DNA from: Shewanella salipaludis
GTDB taxonomy: Bacteria > Pseudomonadota > Gammaproteobacteria > Enterobacterales > Shewanellaceae
NCBI RefSeq assembly: GCF_012911865.1
Contig: NZ_JAAXYH010000021.1
Span: forward strand, 1-51,575
Length of the DNA: 51,575 nucleotides
Direction: 5' to 3'
The notes under the pieces are model-generated. The model did not search any database. It worked only from the letters and a program-made list of their open reading frames with translations, and was not told the DNA's origin. Positions 16,322-25,100 of this stretch are shown in pieces (position 1 is the stretch's first letter; every line of letters begins with the position of its first letter). Position numbers and translations under genes: made by a program.

Positions 16322-17059
16322 ATGAATGTTACTCTGTTGATCCCGGCGCGCTACGGCTCGAGCCGCTTTCCTGGCAAGCCGCTGGCACCCATTAACGGCA
16401 AGCCGATGATCCAACACGTCTACGAGAGAGCCGGACTGGCCAAGGGCCTGACCAGCATCTATGTTGCCACCGACGACGTGCGCATCAAGGATGCGGTCGA
16501 AGGTTTCGGCGGCAAGGTGGTGATGACCTCGGCCGAAGCGGCATCGGGGACGGACAGGATCGAAGATGCCATCACTCAGCTGGGCCTGGACGATGACGAT
16601 CTGGTGATCAACCTCCAGGGCGATCAACCACTGATAGATCCTATCTCAATTGAGCAGATCATCAGCCTGTTCGAGCGCCATCCGGGCGAATTCGAAATGG
16701 CCACCCTGGGCTTTGAGATAATCGACAAGGCCGAGCTCGACGATCCCATGCATGTGAAGATGGTATTCGACAACGACTATAATGCCCTCTATTTCTCCCG
16801 CGCCCGTATTCCCTTCGGCCGCGATACCCAGGACTACCCCGTCTACAAGCATTTGGGGGTATACGCCTACACGCGTCGCTTCGTTAAGCTGTTTAATAGC
16901 CTGCCGCTGGGACGTCTGGAAGATCTGGAGAAGCTGGAGCAACTGCGGGCACTGGAATACGGCCATAAGATCAAGGTCGCCATCAGTGCCTTCGATTCGC
17001 CGGAAGTCGATACCCCGGAAGACATCCGCAAGTGCGAACAACGCCTGGCGGTAGACTAG
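16322..17059 (+). CDS. kdsB: CMP-Kdo / CMP-Kdo8N synthetase
   Basis: 245 residues. It activates Kdo, or here 8-amino-Kdo, with CTP for transfer to lipid A. Motifs are LIPARYGSSRFPGKPL (CTP binding), TSAEAASGTDRI, NLQGDQPLI (metal-binding Asp), YTRRFV and DTPEDIRKCEQ. I use the ATG at 16322, with AGGT upstream, rather than the adjacent in-frame TTG at 16319. In Shewanella the cognate KdsB prefers Kdo8N over Kdo; clustering with kdnAB supports that here. Confidence 0.95.
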   Translation: MNVTLLIPARYGSSRFPGKPLAPINGKPMIQHVYERAGLAKGLTSIYVATDDVRIKDAVEGFGGKVVMTSAEAASGTDRIEDAITQLGLDDDDLVINLQGDQPLIDPISIEQIISLFERHPGEFEMATLGFEIIDKAELDDPMHVKMVFDNDYNALYFSRARIPFGRDTQDYPVYKHLGVYAYTRRFVKLFNSLPLGRLEDLEKLEQLRALEYGHKIKVAISAFDSPEVDTPEDIRKCEQRLAVD

Positions 17060-17064
17060 CTTGA

Positions 17065-17099
17065 CCGGGTTCCTGTTGCCTTGATGAACAGGAACCCGG
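17065..17099 (+). terminator. Strong hairpin after kdsB
   Basis: A perfect 13-bp stem CCGGGTTCCTGTT with a 9-base loop directly after kdsB. No clean T-run follows, so it may be a rho-dependent or transcript-end hairpin. A second nested hairpin TAACGCGC/GCGCGTTA, enclosing TGCGG/CCGCA, follows at 17112-17147. Confidence 0.6.
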
Positions 17100-17175
17100 A
17101 TCGGCCTTTAATAACGCGCTTGCGGCAAACCCCGCACAGGCGCGTTAACAACACTGAGATACGCGAGGTTAGAGC

Positions 17176-17502
17176 ATGTCATCATGGGAAGTGTGGATCA
17201 TCATCCTGCTTGTGGTCGGCGTCATCGCCAGCAACCTCGTGGTCCTGAGATACAACGCCAAATTCAAGCTGCCACAGTTTGGGCCAGAGACCAAGGGCAA
17301 GACCAAGCCCGAAGCCCTGCCTGAAACCAAGGCCCCGACCGAGGATGCAGAGTCGAAAGATGCTGAGTCGAAGGATGCCTCCTCAGCGAACAGCAAAGCA
17401 GACAAGGCAGAGCCAGTCGAAGCTTCGGCAGACAGAGACGCAGAGGCAAGCCAATCTCAGCCCAGTAATGAAAATCCCAAAACGCAACAACCCAAGAGCT
17501 AG
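17176..17502 (+). CDS. DUF2897-like small membrane protein
   Basis: 108 residues. One N-terminal transmembrane segment (WEVWIIILLVVGVIASNLVVL, residues 4-24) is followed by a short basic stretch and a low-complexity, highly charged tail of Glu, Lys, Ala, Ser and Asp. The N-terminal part resembles DUF2897, a small gammaproteobacterial family of unknown function; the tail is longer than the short forms. A GAGGTT ribosome site lies 5 bases upstream. It follows kdsB after the hairpins. Confidence 0.7.
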   Translation: MSSWEVWIIILLVVGVIASNLVVLRYNAKFKLPQFGPETKGKTKPEALPETKAPTEDAESKDAESKDASSANSKADKAEPVEASADRDAEASQSQPSNENPKTQQPKS

Positions 17503-18133
17503 CAGGTACGACCCGCGAGTGGTTCGCACTATCCCGCTTGGATGCGGGCTCCCGCTAACGACCGTCGCTGAGCCTGCTACGGATGCAGCCATGGCACTTC
17601 TGACGGCTGGCATTTCTGACGGCTGGCACTCCTGACAGATAGCAACTCTTACAGATAGCACTCTGGCGTATTGCCCCCTACCCCTATCATCTTTCCCCGG
17701 TCTCCCCCTACTACTTGTTAACTTATTGTTGTTATTGTAATCTTGATGGCAATCTTTTGCGGCCGCCCTGCATTTACAAGCATAAGGGCGTTCGTAAGCA
17801 TGAGGGTATTCACAAGCATAAGGCTCAGGCCAAGGACACAGATCCAGGGAAGAGATCCAGCAAAACTGCCAATCCCCCCATGTCTTTGTCCCGCCACGCA
17901 GCCGCCCTGTTGCAGGCCGCCTTCACAGCTTGCCGACAAAAATGCCTTGACCGCTGGTTGTTAAAAATCCAGATGCCATACAATAACCATGGCGTCCTGC
18001 GGTAGCCATGGCCTCCGGTTTTGCCTTTCTCGTGTGACCTGACTCAGCAGAGACTGGCCGGCCGACTGACGCTACCGTCATAATGCTGCCGATAGATGCT
18101 AGGTTGCAGCCTTGGGCGTGCTCATCAATGTGT
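17503..18133. other. Intergenic region, left flank of the second integron leader
   Basis: About 630 bases without a supported gene. It has degenerate direct repeats: TTCTGACGGCTGGCA at 17598-17612 and 17614-17628, and an AAGCATRAGGG motif repeated every 18 bases around 17778-17825. No trace of a second intI was found here, which is where it would be expected if the leader at 18206 had arisen by duplicating the whole integron platform. Confidence 0.5.
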
Positions 18134-18205
18134 CGCGCATGCGCGTTTGCACAAGAGCGTAATAAAATAACCTTATAACTCAGTGCGTTATAGAAGACTG
18201 TATTG

Positions 18206-18227
18206 AAATAACGAGATCTCGTTATTT
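18206..18227. repeat. 22-bp palindrome centred on ATAACGAGATCTCGTTAT
   Basis: Second copy of the palindrome at 5983-6008, perfect over 22 bp, at exactly the same distance from the cassette crossover. Confidence 0.9.
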
Positions 18228-18235
18228 GTGTAAAA

Positions 18236-18245
18236 GCGCATGCGC
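18236..18245. repeat. GCGCATGCGC palindrome, orphan leader copy 2
   Basis: Corresponds to the palindrome at 5963-5980. Copy 1 of this leader is CGCGCATGCGCG at 18134-18145. Confidence 0.85.
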
Positions 18246-18339
18246 GTTTAGCCGGAAGACATTGGACTTAAACCAAACTTAATGCTTTACACAACAGTAA
18301 CTTGTGGTAACGTGGTTTGCATTGGACTAATGTACATAT

Positions 18340-18349
18340 GCGCATGCGC
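18340..18349. repeat. GCGCATGCGC palindrome, orphan leader copy 3
   Basis: Equivalent to 5862-5873, 12 bases before the crossover and within an otherwise identical stretch (ATGTACATATGCGCATGCGC). Confidence 0.9.
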
Positions 18350-18380
18350 GCTATTAAAATGTTAGCTGTACAGGGAAATC

Positions 18381-18776
18381 ATGGAAGTTGAGTTAATCGT
18401 CGATACAAATAGAAAAATCTCTTTATCCTCTTTTGAGAAGCAATTGGACGGTTCATGTTGTGCAGCCATTAATATTGTCAGTAGTAAGCTGACTTACTCT
18501 GAAAAAGAGTTCTACTTTGAAGGTTTCCCCCAATTTATAGAAAATCTAGAGTTTATGTACTCAAAACTAAAAGGCTCTGCTGAATTAAGGTTTCACCATG
18601 AAAGTGACTATATTAAATTTGAAGCTAAATCATTAGGGCATATTGAAGTTACTGGGGAGTTTCTGGAATATGGTGAAATTCAACAGAATATTTATTTTGG
18701 TTTTGCTTTCGATCAAAGTTATTTGCCATCTTTCATAGAAAGTTTAAAAGCTGTATCTGCAAGTTTATACAGCTAA
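18381..18776 (+). CDS. Orphan integron cassette protein, immunity-protein-like
   Basis: 131 residues, acidic, without membrane segments. The pattern of a beta-rich N-terminal half and a C-terminal LGHIEVTGEF ... IYFGFAFDQSYLPSFIESLKAV resembles small immunity proteins of polymorphic toxin systems (WapI/DUF6228-like), but I hold this loosely. The ATG at 18381 has AGGGAAA upstream. The stop TAA lies inside the attC R'' box (AGCTAAC). Low GC, clearly foreign against its neighbours. It is the only gene in its cassette and stands directly after the orphan attI-like leader. No cognate toxin is visible nearby. Confidence 0.75.
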   Translation: MEVELIVDTNRKISLSSFEKQLDGSCCAAINIVSSKLTYSEKEFYFEGFPQFIENLEFMYSKLKGSAELRFHHESDYIKFEAKSLGHIEVTGEFLEYGEIQQNIYFGFAFDQSYLPSFIESLKAVSASLYS

Positions 18777-18870
18777 CAAGTTACTCAAAAGGACGCAAAA
18801 CGCTTGGATTGCGCTCCTTCGTCGCTAATTTTAGCCAAGCATTTTTGCGCCCATTAGTAAGGCGCTGGAG
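18771..18870 (+). other. attC of the orphan cassette, R' degenerate
   Basis: R'' is AGCTAAC plus AAG. The arms GGACGCAAAACGCTTGG and CCAAGCATTTTTGCGCC fold back on each other, and L' AGTAAGG leads to R'. R' reads GCGCTGG, with GCT where the invariant GTT should be. The cassette left end TTAGCT exactly complements R'', so the cassette is 18362-18864 (503 bp). With GCT the site would be expected to recombine poorly. Confidence 0.75.
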
Positions 18871-19347
18871 GATCCCCTCATAATCCAGGCATGCCTCCGG
18901 CATGAACCCGTTTGATGTATTCCATCATAGCCCAACTAAGAGTCGACTCTTTTAATCTGACTCTTTTTAACTGAAATGTTGGCTCGCAGCCGGACTTCCC
19001 AAGCCAGACGATCGATAATACTGCCCTGCTACTTGTCCTGTTGGCCTGAAATAGGCGCAATCGAGCAAGGCCTAAGTGGCAGCCATCAGAGAATTAGGTT
19101 TTTTGTACCGTCTTTATCAACAAGAGTAAAGAGATTGTTTTTGAGTAAATCGTATAAGATATGGACTCATTTAGGTAGACAGGCGCATGGAGCAGGATCT
19201 GTTGGCAAGAGCCAATGAATTCAACAAACAGTGCGAAATTGATTGTATAAAACAACACTATACGTGTCTACCATTCTGAATCCCAAAGGAATTGTCGGGG
19301 GGATTCGCTAGCGTACGGCGTTAATTGCTTACAAAAAAGGAAATGAG
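18871..19347. other. Intergenic, possible decayed cassette remnants
   Basis: About 480 AT-rich bases between the orphan attC and the LysE-type gene. ACGGCGTTAATT at 19313-19324 resembles an attC R' end, and ATTCAAC at 19219-19225 fits R'', but their arms do not pair convincingly. The open frames here are not supported. Confidence 0.4.
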
Positions 19348-19977
19348 ATGGTTGAATGGAATTCGGTTTTAGTCGTTTTTTATATTTACATAGTTGGGGT
19401 TGTCATTCCTGGTCCTAATTTTGTCGCAGTGACCCACACAGCTATATCATCTTCGAGAAAGCATGCATTAGCCCTTGTTGCAGGTATCGTACTTGTGAAC
19501 CTGTTTTGGGCTGCAAGTGCATTACTTGGTTTAGGTACTGTTTTTAAATTGTTCCCATGGGTCGCATTGGGTGCCAAGTTTTTAGGGGCCGTATATTTAA
19601 TCTGGTTCGGGTTTAAATTAATTAAAAGTGCCAATATCGTTCAAGAAAATCTTAGCTCTAAGTCTATGCACAACAGCGTTATGTCATCTTTTAGAAGTGG
19701 CATAGTCGTTAATATTGTCAATCCAAAATCGATAGCGTTTTATGCGGCGGTGTTCTCGGCGGCGGCTCCTTCAAGTGTTAACATTTCTACTCTGATTGCC
19801 ATGCTCGGTGTTGTACTAGCTATCGCCACAATTTGGTACGGTTCGGTTGCACTGCTGCTCTCATCGCCAACCGTATCAAATGCATTTAACAAGTTTAAAG
19901 CTAAGTTTAATTATCTATGTGGTACTACAATTGTAGTGCTTGGGTTGAAGCAAGCTTTTAGTAGCACCGGTAACTAA
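19348..19977 (+). CDS. LysE/RhtB family amino-acid exporter
   Basis: 209 residues with five to six hydrophobic segments, the LysE/RhtB size. The family signature is at the N terminus: VGVVIPGPNFVAVTHTAISSSRKHALALVAG, and a second hallmark, GIVVNIVNPKSIAFYAAVF, is in the middle. It would export an amino acid or related metabolite across the inner membrane; the substrate cannot be read. AAAAGGAAATGAG precedes the ATG. Low GC and the ACTAACAAG at its stop codon suggest cassette origin, but unlike the three confirmed cassettes its two ends are not complementary, so I treat that as unproven. Confidence 0.88.
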   Translation: MVEWNSVLVVFYIYIVGVVIPGPNFVAVTHTAISSSRKHALALVAGIVLVNLFWAASALLGLGTVFKLFPWVALGAKFLGAVYLIWFGFKLIKSANIVQENLSSKSMHNSVMSSFRSGIVVNIVNPKSIAFYAAVFSAAAPSSVNISTLIAMLGVVLAIATIWYGSVALLLSSPTVSNAFNKFKAKFNYLCGTTIVVLGLKQAFSSTGN

Positions 19978-20036
19978 CAAGACGTTCATAACAAGTGACT
20001 GTGTTCAATGGACCTCACCCGCTTTAACGAACCGGC

Positions 20037-20612
20037 TCATGGCTTAGTTGCTGGCTTAGCGGCTTGGAGTCGTTCCGTCCAGGTGGCCAGGGATTGTAAC
20101 AGCCGCGTCAGGTGCTCGCGGGTGTCCACATCGATGAGATGACCATCGGCGTCGAAATGGGTGCCGGCGGAAGCGATCATCACCTCGGGTTTATTGACGA
20201 AGTGTACATCCAGGTAGATGAGGATGCGGCGCAAGTCGTATTGGGCCCTGGCGCCACCGAAACGTCCTATGCTGGCGCTGACGATGGCCGCGGGTTTATC
20301 AGCCAGCGGCATGGGGTTGCAGCGCGACAGCCAGTCTATGCAGTTCTTGAGTACCCCGCTGACCGAGTAATTGTACTCTGGGGTCGCGAACAGTATGGCA
20401 TCGGCCGCCAGCACCTGTGCCACCAGCGTCTCGACGCTTTTCGGTATGCCTTTATCTTTAATGTCTTGATTATAAATGGGTATATCCGAAATGTCGGCAA
20501 TCTCAATCTTCATGCCGGCGGGCGCCAATGTCTGCGCCGCCCTGAGGGTCGCCGAATTGTATGAGCCTTGGCGCAGGCTGCCGGAGATAGCAATCACATT
20601 AAGCTCAGCCAT
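20037..20612 (-). CDS. NADPH-dependent FMN reductase (ChrR/YieF-like)
   Basis: 191 residues of the flavodoxin-like NAD(P)H:FMN reductase family that reduces quinones, chromate or azo dyes. Phosphate-binding ISGSLRQGSYNS is at the N terminus, and FATPEYNYSVSGVLKNCIDWLSR is the family flavin motif, followed by IVSASIGRFGGARAQYDLR. The ATG at 20612 has AAGGAAG upstream; the frame extends 24 codons further but without homology signal. It stands alone in the minus orientation next to the AT-rich island, and its GC is of core type. Confidence 0.88.
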   Translation of the reverse strand: MAELNVIAISGSLRQGSYNSATLRAAQTLAPAGMKIEIADISDIPIYNQDIKDKGIPKSVETLVAQVLAADAILFATPEYNYSVSGVLKNCIDWLSRCNPMPLADKPAAIVSASIGRFGGARAQYDLRRILIYLDVHFVNKPEVMIASAGTHFDADGHLIDVDTREHLTRLLQSLATWTERLQAAKPATKP

Positions 20613-20908
20613 AACACTTCCTTTCCGATAGGGTTCATCATCTTGGTCTTGTATTTGGCCTAACAGGCCGGTGCATTCAGGCACAGAGTGCCAGCTCAGG
20701 CGGCCCCGGCGATAAACCCTGGCCGCCTGACATGCATAATCAGCCTAGTTCATAAAGCGCGCTTGCGACAGTCGGCTAAGCTCGCACTTGGCAGTCGCAC
20801 TGGGCATAGATTCAGTAGCATAGGTTCAGAGACATAAGCTCAGTAGCATAAGCCAGGGGCATAGCTTGAGCAGACGGGTTCAGAAACATGGCCCGAGATG
20901 TGGACGGC

Positions 20909-21862
20909 CTAATGCGCCGGCGGCTGCCACCAACTTGTGTCTATCGCCGGCATGTCGGCGGGCAAGGTGGGATTGGTCAACTCGAACACCCGTCTATTCC
21001 TCAGCCTGGTCACTAGCTGGCCATGATAGCTCAGGAAGAGGCGCTTGAAGGAGCCATCGGCCAGAGCCAGGCGCAGGCCCTTCTCTATGCGATTGGCCAA
21101 TTGCCGGTTCGCCTTATTGACGAAGAAATAGATGGGATAGTCATAATGCAGCGCCAGTTGGCTATCGACCAACAGCCCAGGGTATTGCGGTCCCATGACG
21201 GCCATCTCGTCCCAGACCTCGTTGATGCCCCTGGGCACATAATCGAAGCGGCCGGCATTGAGCATGGGAAACAAGTTCTGATATTGAGTCACCCTCTGAA
21301 CCTGCAGCCGATTGTGGGTCAATATCGCCAAGTCGGTCCAATCGGCACCGAAACCGGCCACAAAACGGCGCTGCAGCTGTTCCAGCGTCTCCAGTTTGGC
21401 AAACTTGGCCTGGTTGCGGCTATGGATCAGCAACACTCGGTAGCCCAGCAAGCCCTGCATGATAGGAATGCGTACGGCTAGCAGCCGTTGTTCGAGTTCC
21501 CGGCTGGTAGGCAGGAAGGCCACATCGACCTCCCCCTGCTCCAGCATGGCGATGCCGCGACTCTGGGTCACGGCCGTCGTCAGCGGCTGCAACGGCAAGC
21601 CGTTTGCTGCGCTCTCTGTGGCTGTGGTTTCAGTGTCTATTGTTTCAGGAGCTGCGATTTCGGCGGCTTGGCTCTTGCGTAACGCCAGCTCGAGCAGTTC
21701 GATCCGATATTGATATCTGAGATCTGTCTGAAAATAGCGTATCTGCTGCGCCGGCTGGGGCTGGGGCTTAGCCATGGCCGCACCAAACAGGCCACAGCCG
21801 AGCAACAGCAGACAGCCAACGCCTAAATTAACACAGGATGCAGAAATAAGTCTTAGCCTCAT
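20909..21862 (-). CDS. Periplasmic solute-binding-like protein (SBP family 3 fold)
   Basis: About 317 residues. From the ATG at 21862 it begins with a basic start and hydrophobic core ending AAMA, a signal peptide. The body looks like a type-2 periplasmic binding protein of the amino-acid (family 3) type: LEQGEVDVAFLPTSREL, VAGFGADWTD, LNAGRFDYVPRGINE, and the C-terminal ANRIEKGLRLALADGSFKRLF. No ABC permease is adjacent, so it may be an orphan sensor-like protein; many Shewanella carry such stand-alone copies. A Thr/Ala-rich insert is at about 70-90. Ligand unknown. Confidence 0.75.
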   Translation of the reverse strand: MRLRLISASCVNLGVGCLLLLGCGLFGAAMAKPQPQPAQQIRYFQTDLRYQYRIELLELALRKSQAAEIAAPETIDTETTATESAANGLPLQPLTTAVTQSRGIAMLEQGEVDVAFLPTSRELEQRLLAVRIPIMQGLLGYRVLLIHSRNQAKFAKLETLEQLQRRFVAGFGADWTDLAILTHNRLQVQRVTQYQNLFPMLNAGRFDYVPRGINEVWDEMAVMGPQYPGLLVDSQLALHYDYPIYFFVNKANRQLANRIEKGLRLALADGSFKRLFLSYHGQLVTRLRNRRVFELTNPTLPADMPAIDTSWWQPPAH

Positions 21863-22046
21863 GAGCAGATACAGACACCGGCTTGCCGGCATAATAGAAC
21901 ACAAGAGTGACAGTATATAAGACATGGCGTCACTTGAATAGCATCCCCTTTGCAGTCAATTGCTTAGTGTCTTTAGCGTCCGGCTTAAGTGACCGACTTT
22001 GCAGTGCAAGAGTAAGGCGCATGTGGCCGGTCACACAGTGGAAACC

Positions 22047-22075
22047 AAAAGGGGCGCCGGCGGCGCCCCTTTTTT
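22047..22075. terminator. Terminator at the end of the RND operon
   Basis: AAAAGGGGCGCC pairs with GGCGCCCCTTTT around a 3-base loop, with T-runs available in both directions. It lies just 3' of the minus-strand efflux genes. Confidence 0.8.
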
Positions 22076-22101
22076 GAAACCAGGCTTAGACAATCGCCAC
22101 C

Positions 22102-25100
22102 TCAGTCCGCCAACTCCTGCTCCAATTGCCGGGCAATCGCCTCGGGCGAGCCGCTGCCGCGGGCAAACACCCCGTAAGCCACAGGGATCACCACCAGGGT
22201 AAACAGGGTTGCCAGCAAGATCCCCGACAGCACCACCACCCCTATGACGAAACGCGTCTCGGCGCCGGCGCCTACCGCCAATACCAGAGGCACAGAGCCG
22301 GCCGCGGTCGTGATACCCGTCATCAATATGGGCCTGAGCCGTTGGCTCGATGCCTGGATGATGGCGCTATCGAAGTCAATGCCCCTGTCCCTGAGCTGAT
22401 TGGCAAACTCGACGATGAGGATACCATTCTTGGCCGCCAGCCCCACCAGCATTATGATGCCAATCTGGCTGTAGATATTCAGACTCTGGCCCGTCAACCA
22501 CAGGCCTATCAGGGCGCCCAGCGTCGCCAGGGGCACGGTCAACATGATCACCACAGGGTGCACATAACTTTCAAATTGCGCCGCCAGCACCAGGAAGACC
22601 ACCCCGAGCGCCAGGACGAACACGAAGTAGATTGAAGCCCCTGACTCATCATAATCCAGCGATTGCCCCTTGTAGCTGATCACGGCTTCCGCCGGCAGAT
22701 AGGTACTGGCAAGCCCGTTCAAATAGGTCAGCGCCTCACCCAGGCTGTAGCCGTCCGCCAGGCTGGCCTCTATGGTGATGGCCCGCATGCGGTTGTAGCG
22801 ATTGAGGGAGCTGGCATCGGCAAACTCTTCCACAGAGACCAGGTTAGAGAGGGGGATCAACTCCTTGCTGCGCTCCGAGCGCACATAGATGTTTTGCAGA
22901 TCACTCGCCGTATTCTGGCTCTCCCTGTTGCCTTCTATGATGACATCATACTCTTCACCATCACGCATGAAGCTGGTCACCAGGCGCGAACCCAGCATGG
23001 ACTCCAGGGTACGGCCTATGTGGGAGATGGAGACCCCGAGATCGGCGGCCCTGTCCTTATCTATGACGACCCTCAGCTGTGGCTTGGTTTCCTGATAATC
23101 ATGATCTAAACCGATCAGCTTGGGGTTTTTCGCCGCCTGCTCGAGAATGATATCCCGCCAGTTGGCCAGATCTTCGTAGCTGGGGCCACCCAGGACGAAC
23201 TGCACCGGCTTGCCGACCCCGCGACCGAACGCCTGACGCATGATGGGAAAGGCCCTGACCCCCGCCAGATCCGCGAGACGGCTGCGAATATCGGCGATGA
23301 TCTCCTTCACCGGCCGGCGCTTGCCCCAGTCTTCCAGCACTATGATGGCCATGCCGTTGGAGAAGTCCGCCGCCTGGCCGAAGCCCCTGGGAGCCCGGAT
23401 CAGCAGGCGCATTATGTCGCCGCTGTCGACCAGCGGCATCAAGCGATTTTCGATCTCGTTCATATAGGATTCTATGTACTCATAGCTGGCACCCTGGGGG
23501 CCGTTGACCATGAGGAACAGGGAACCCCTGTCTTCCTGGGGAGCGAACTCCTGTGGCACCTTCTGCACCAGGTAGGCGCTGCTCGCCAATGCCGCCAGCA
23601 CTATGGCCCCTATCAGCAGCGGCCTATGCATGGCCTGCTGCAGCCCCTTGCGATAGCTGGCTTGCAGCGCCGCCATGATGCCGTCGACCTTGCGCACCAG
23701 CCAGGCATCCTCGACCGCAGGCTTGAGCAGCTTGGAACACATCATGGGGCTGAGGGTCAGCGCCACCAGGCTGGAGAAGATCACCGCCGCACTCATGGTC
23801 ACGGCAAATTCCTTGAACAACTTGCCCAGATCCCCCTCGAGAAAGGTAATGGGCATGAACACCGCCACCAGCACCAGCGTGGTCGCGACCACGGCGAACG
23901 CCACCTCGCGGGCTCCGAGAAACGCCGCCTTCAGCGGTGAGTCCCCCTCCTCCACCCGTCTATGGATATTTTCCAGCATGACAATGGCATCATCCACCAC
24001 CATGCCGATGGCGAGGATCATCGCCAGCAGGGTCAAGAGGTTGATGGTGTAACCCATGACATAGAGCACTATGAAGGTGCCGAGCAAGGACACGGGCACG
24101 GTCAGCGCCGGGATCAACATGGCGCGCACACTGCCGAGGAACAGATAGATCACCACTATCACCAGGCTCAAGGCGATAAACAGTGTCTGGTAGACTTCCT
24201 TGATCGACGCCTCGATAAAGACGGAGCTGTCGTAGGAGCGCTTGATGGACATCCCCGCCGGCAGTGTCGGATTGATCTTGTCCACCAAGGCATTGGCGGC
24301 ACGGGCCACCTCCAGGGTGTTGGCGGTCGACTGCTTGGAGACCCCCAGGCCTATCATGGCCTCCTTGTTGCCGCGGAACATGATGCGCTCTTCTTCCGAG
24401 CCTATTTCGACCTTGGCCACATCCCCCAACTTGACCAGATAACCGTCTTCCCCCTGGGTGATCACCAGGTTGGCGAAGTCCTCGGCGGTGCGAAAGCCGC
24501 GCTCCAGGCGCACGGTAAAGTGGCGCTCCTTGGACTCTATCGAGCCCGCGGGTAACTCGACGTTTTCCGAGCGCAGCGCCGATTCGATATCGGCCACCGT
24601 CAGGTTGCGCGCGGCCAGCGCCTGCCTGTCTATCCACACCCGCATGGCGTAAACCTTGCCACCGCCGATGCGGATGTTGGCCACCCCATCGACCACGGAG
24701 AAGCGATCCACCAGATAGCGGCGGGCATAGTCCGTCAGTTGCAGCGTGGTCATCTGATCCGACACCAGATTGAGCCACATGATCACTTCGTCACCGCCAC
24801 TGGCTTTCTGCACTTCCGGTGGATCCGCCTCTTCCGGCAGGTTATTCAGCAGACCTGAGATCCTGTCGCGCACGTCGTTGGCGGCGGCCTCTATGTCGCG
24901 GCCTATGTCGAATTCCAGGGTGACGGATGAGCGGCCATCCCGGCTGGAGGAACTCACATGACGTATGCCTTCGACGCCGCTGATCCTGTCTTCGATCAGC
25001 TGGGTGATACGACTCTCTACCACGGCGGCACCGGCGCCGCGGTAGCTGGTCTCTATCGAGACTATCGGCGGATCTATGTTGGGATATTCCCGCAGCGGCA

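Larger units (their letters stand above)
18134..18361 (+). promoter_or_regulatory. Second, orphan attI-like integron leader
   Basis: 18206-18361 aligns base for base with the attI leader beside intI (6006-5851, minus strand): both 156 nt, about 128 identical by hand count, no gaps. The match is highest at the two ends and lowest at about 18256-18285. The GCGCGTTTGCAC element at 18141-18152 is also shared, but the spacing to the palindrome differs by 31 bases. The crossover is AAAATG|TTAGCT at 18361/18362. It contains three GCGCATGCGC palindromes and the ATAACGAGATCTCGTTAT palindrome. No integrase is adjacent; the only intI is more than 11 kb away. Confidence 0.8.

Noticed and set aside
17718..18005. 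Open frames of 73-96 residues in the gap after the DUF2897 gene
   Set aside because: They overlap degenerate repeats, have no ribosome site and no recognisable features.
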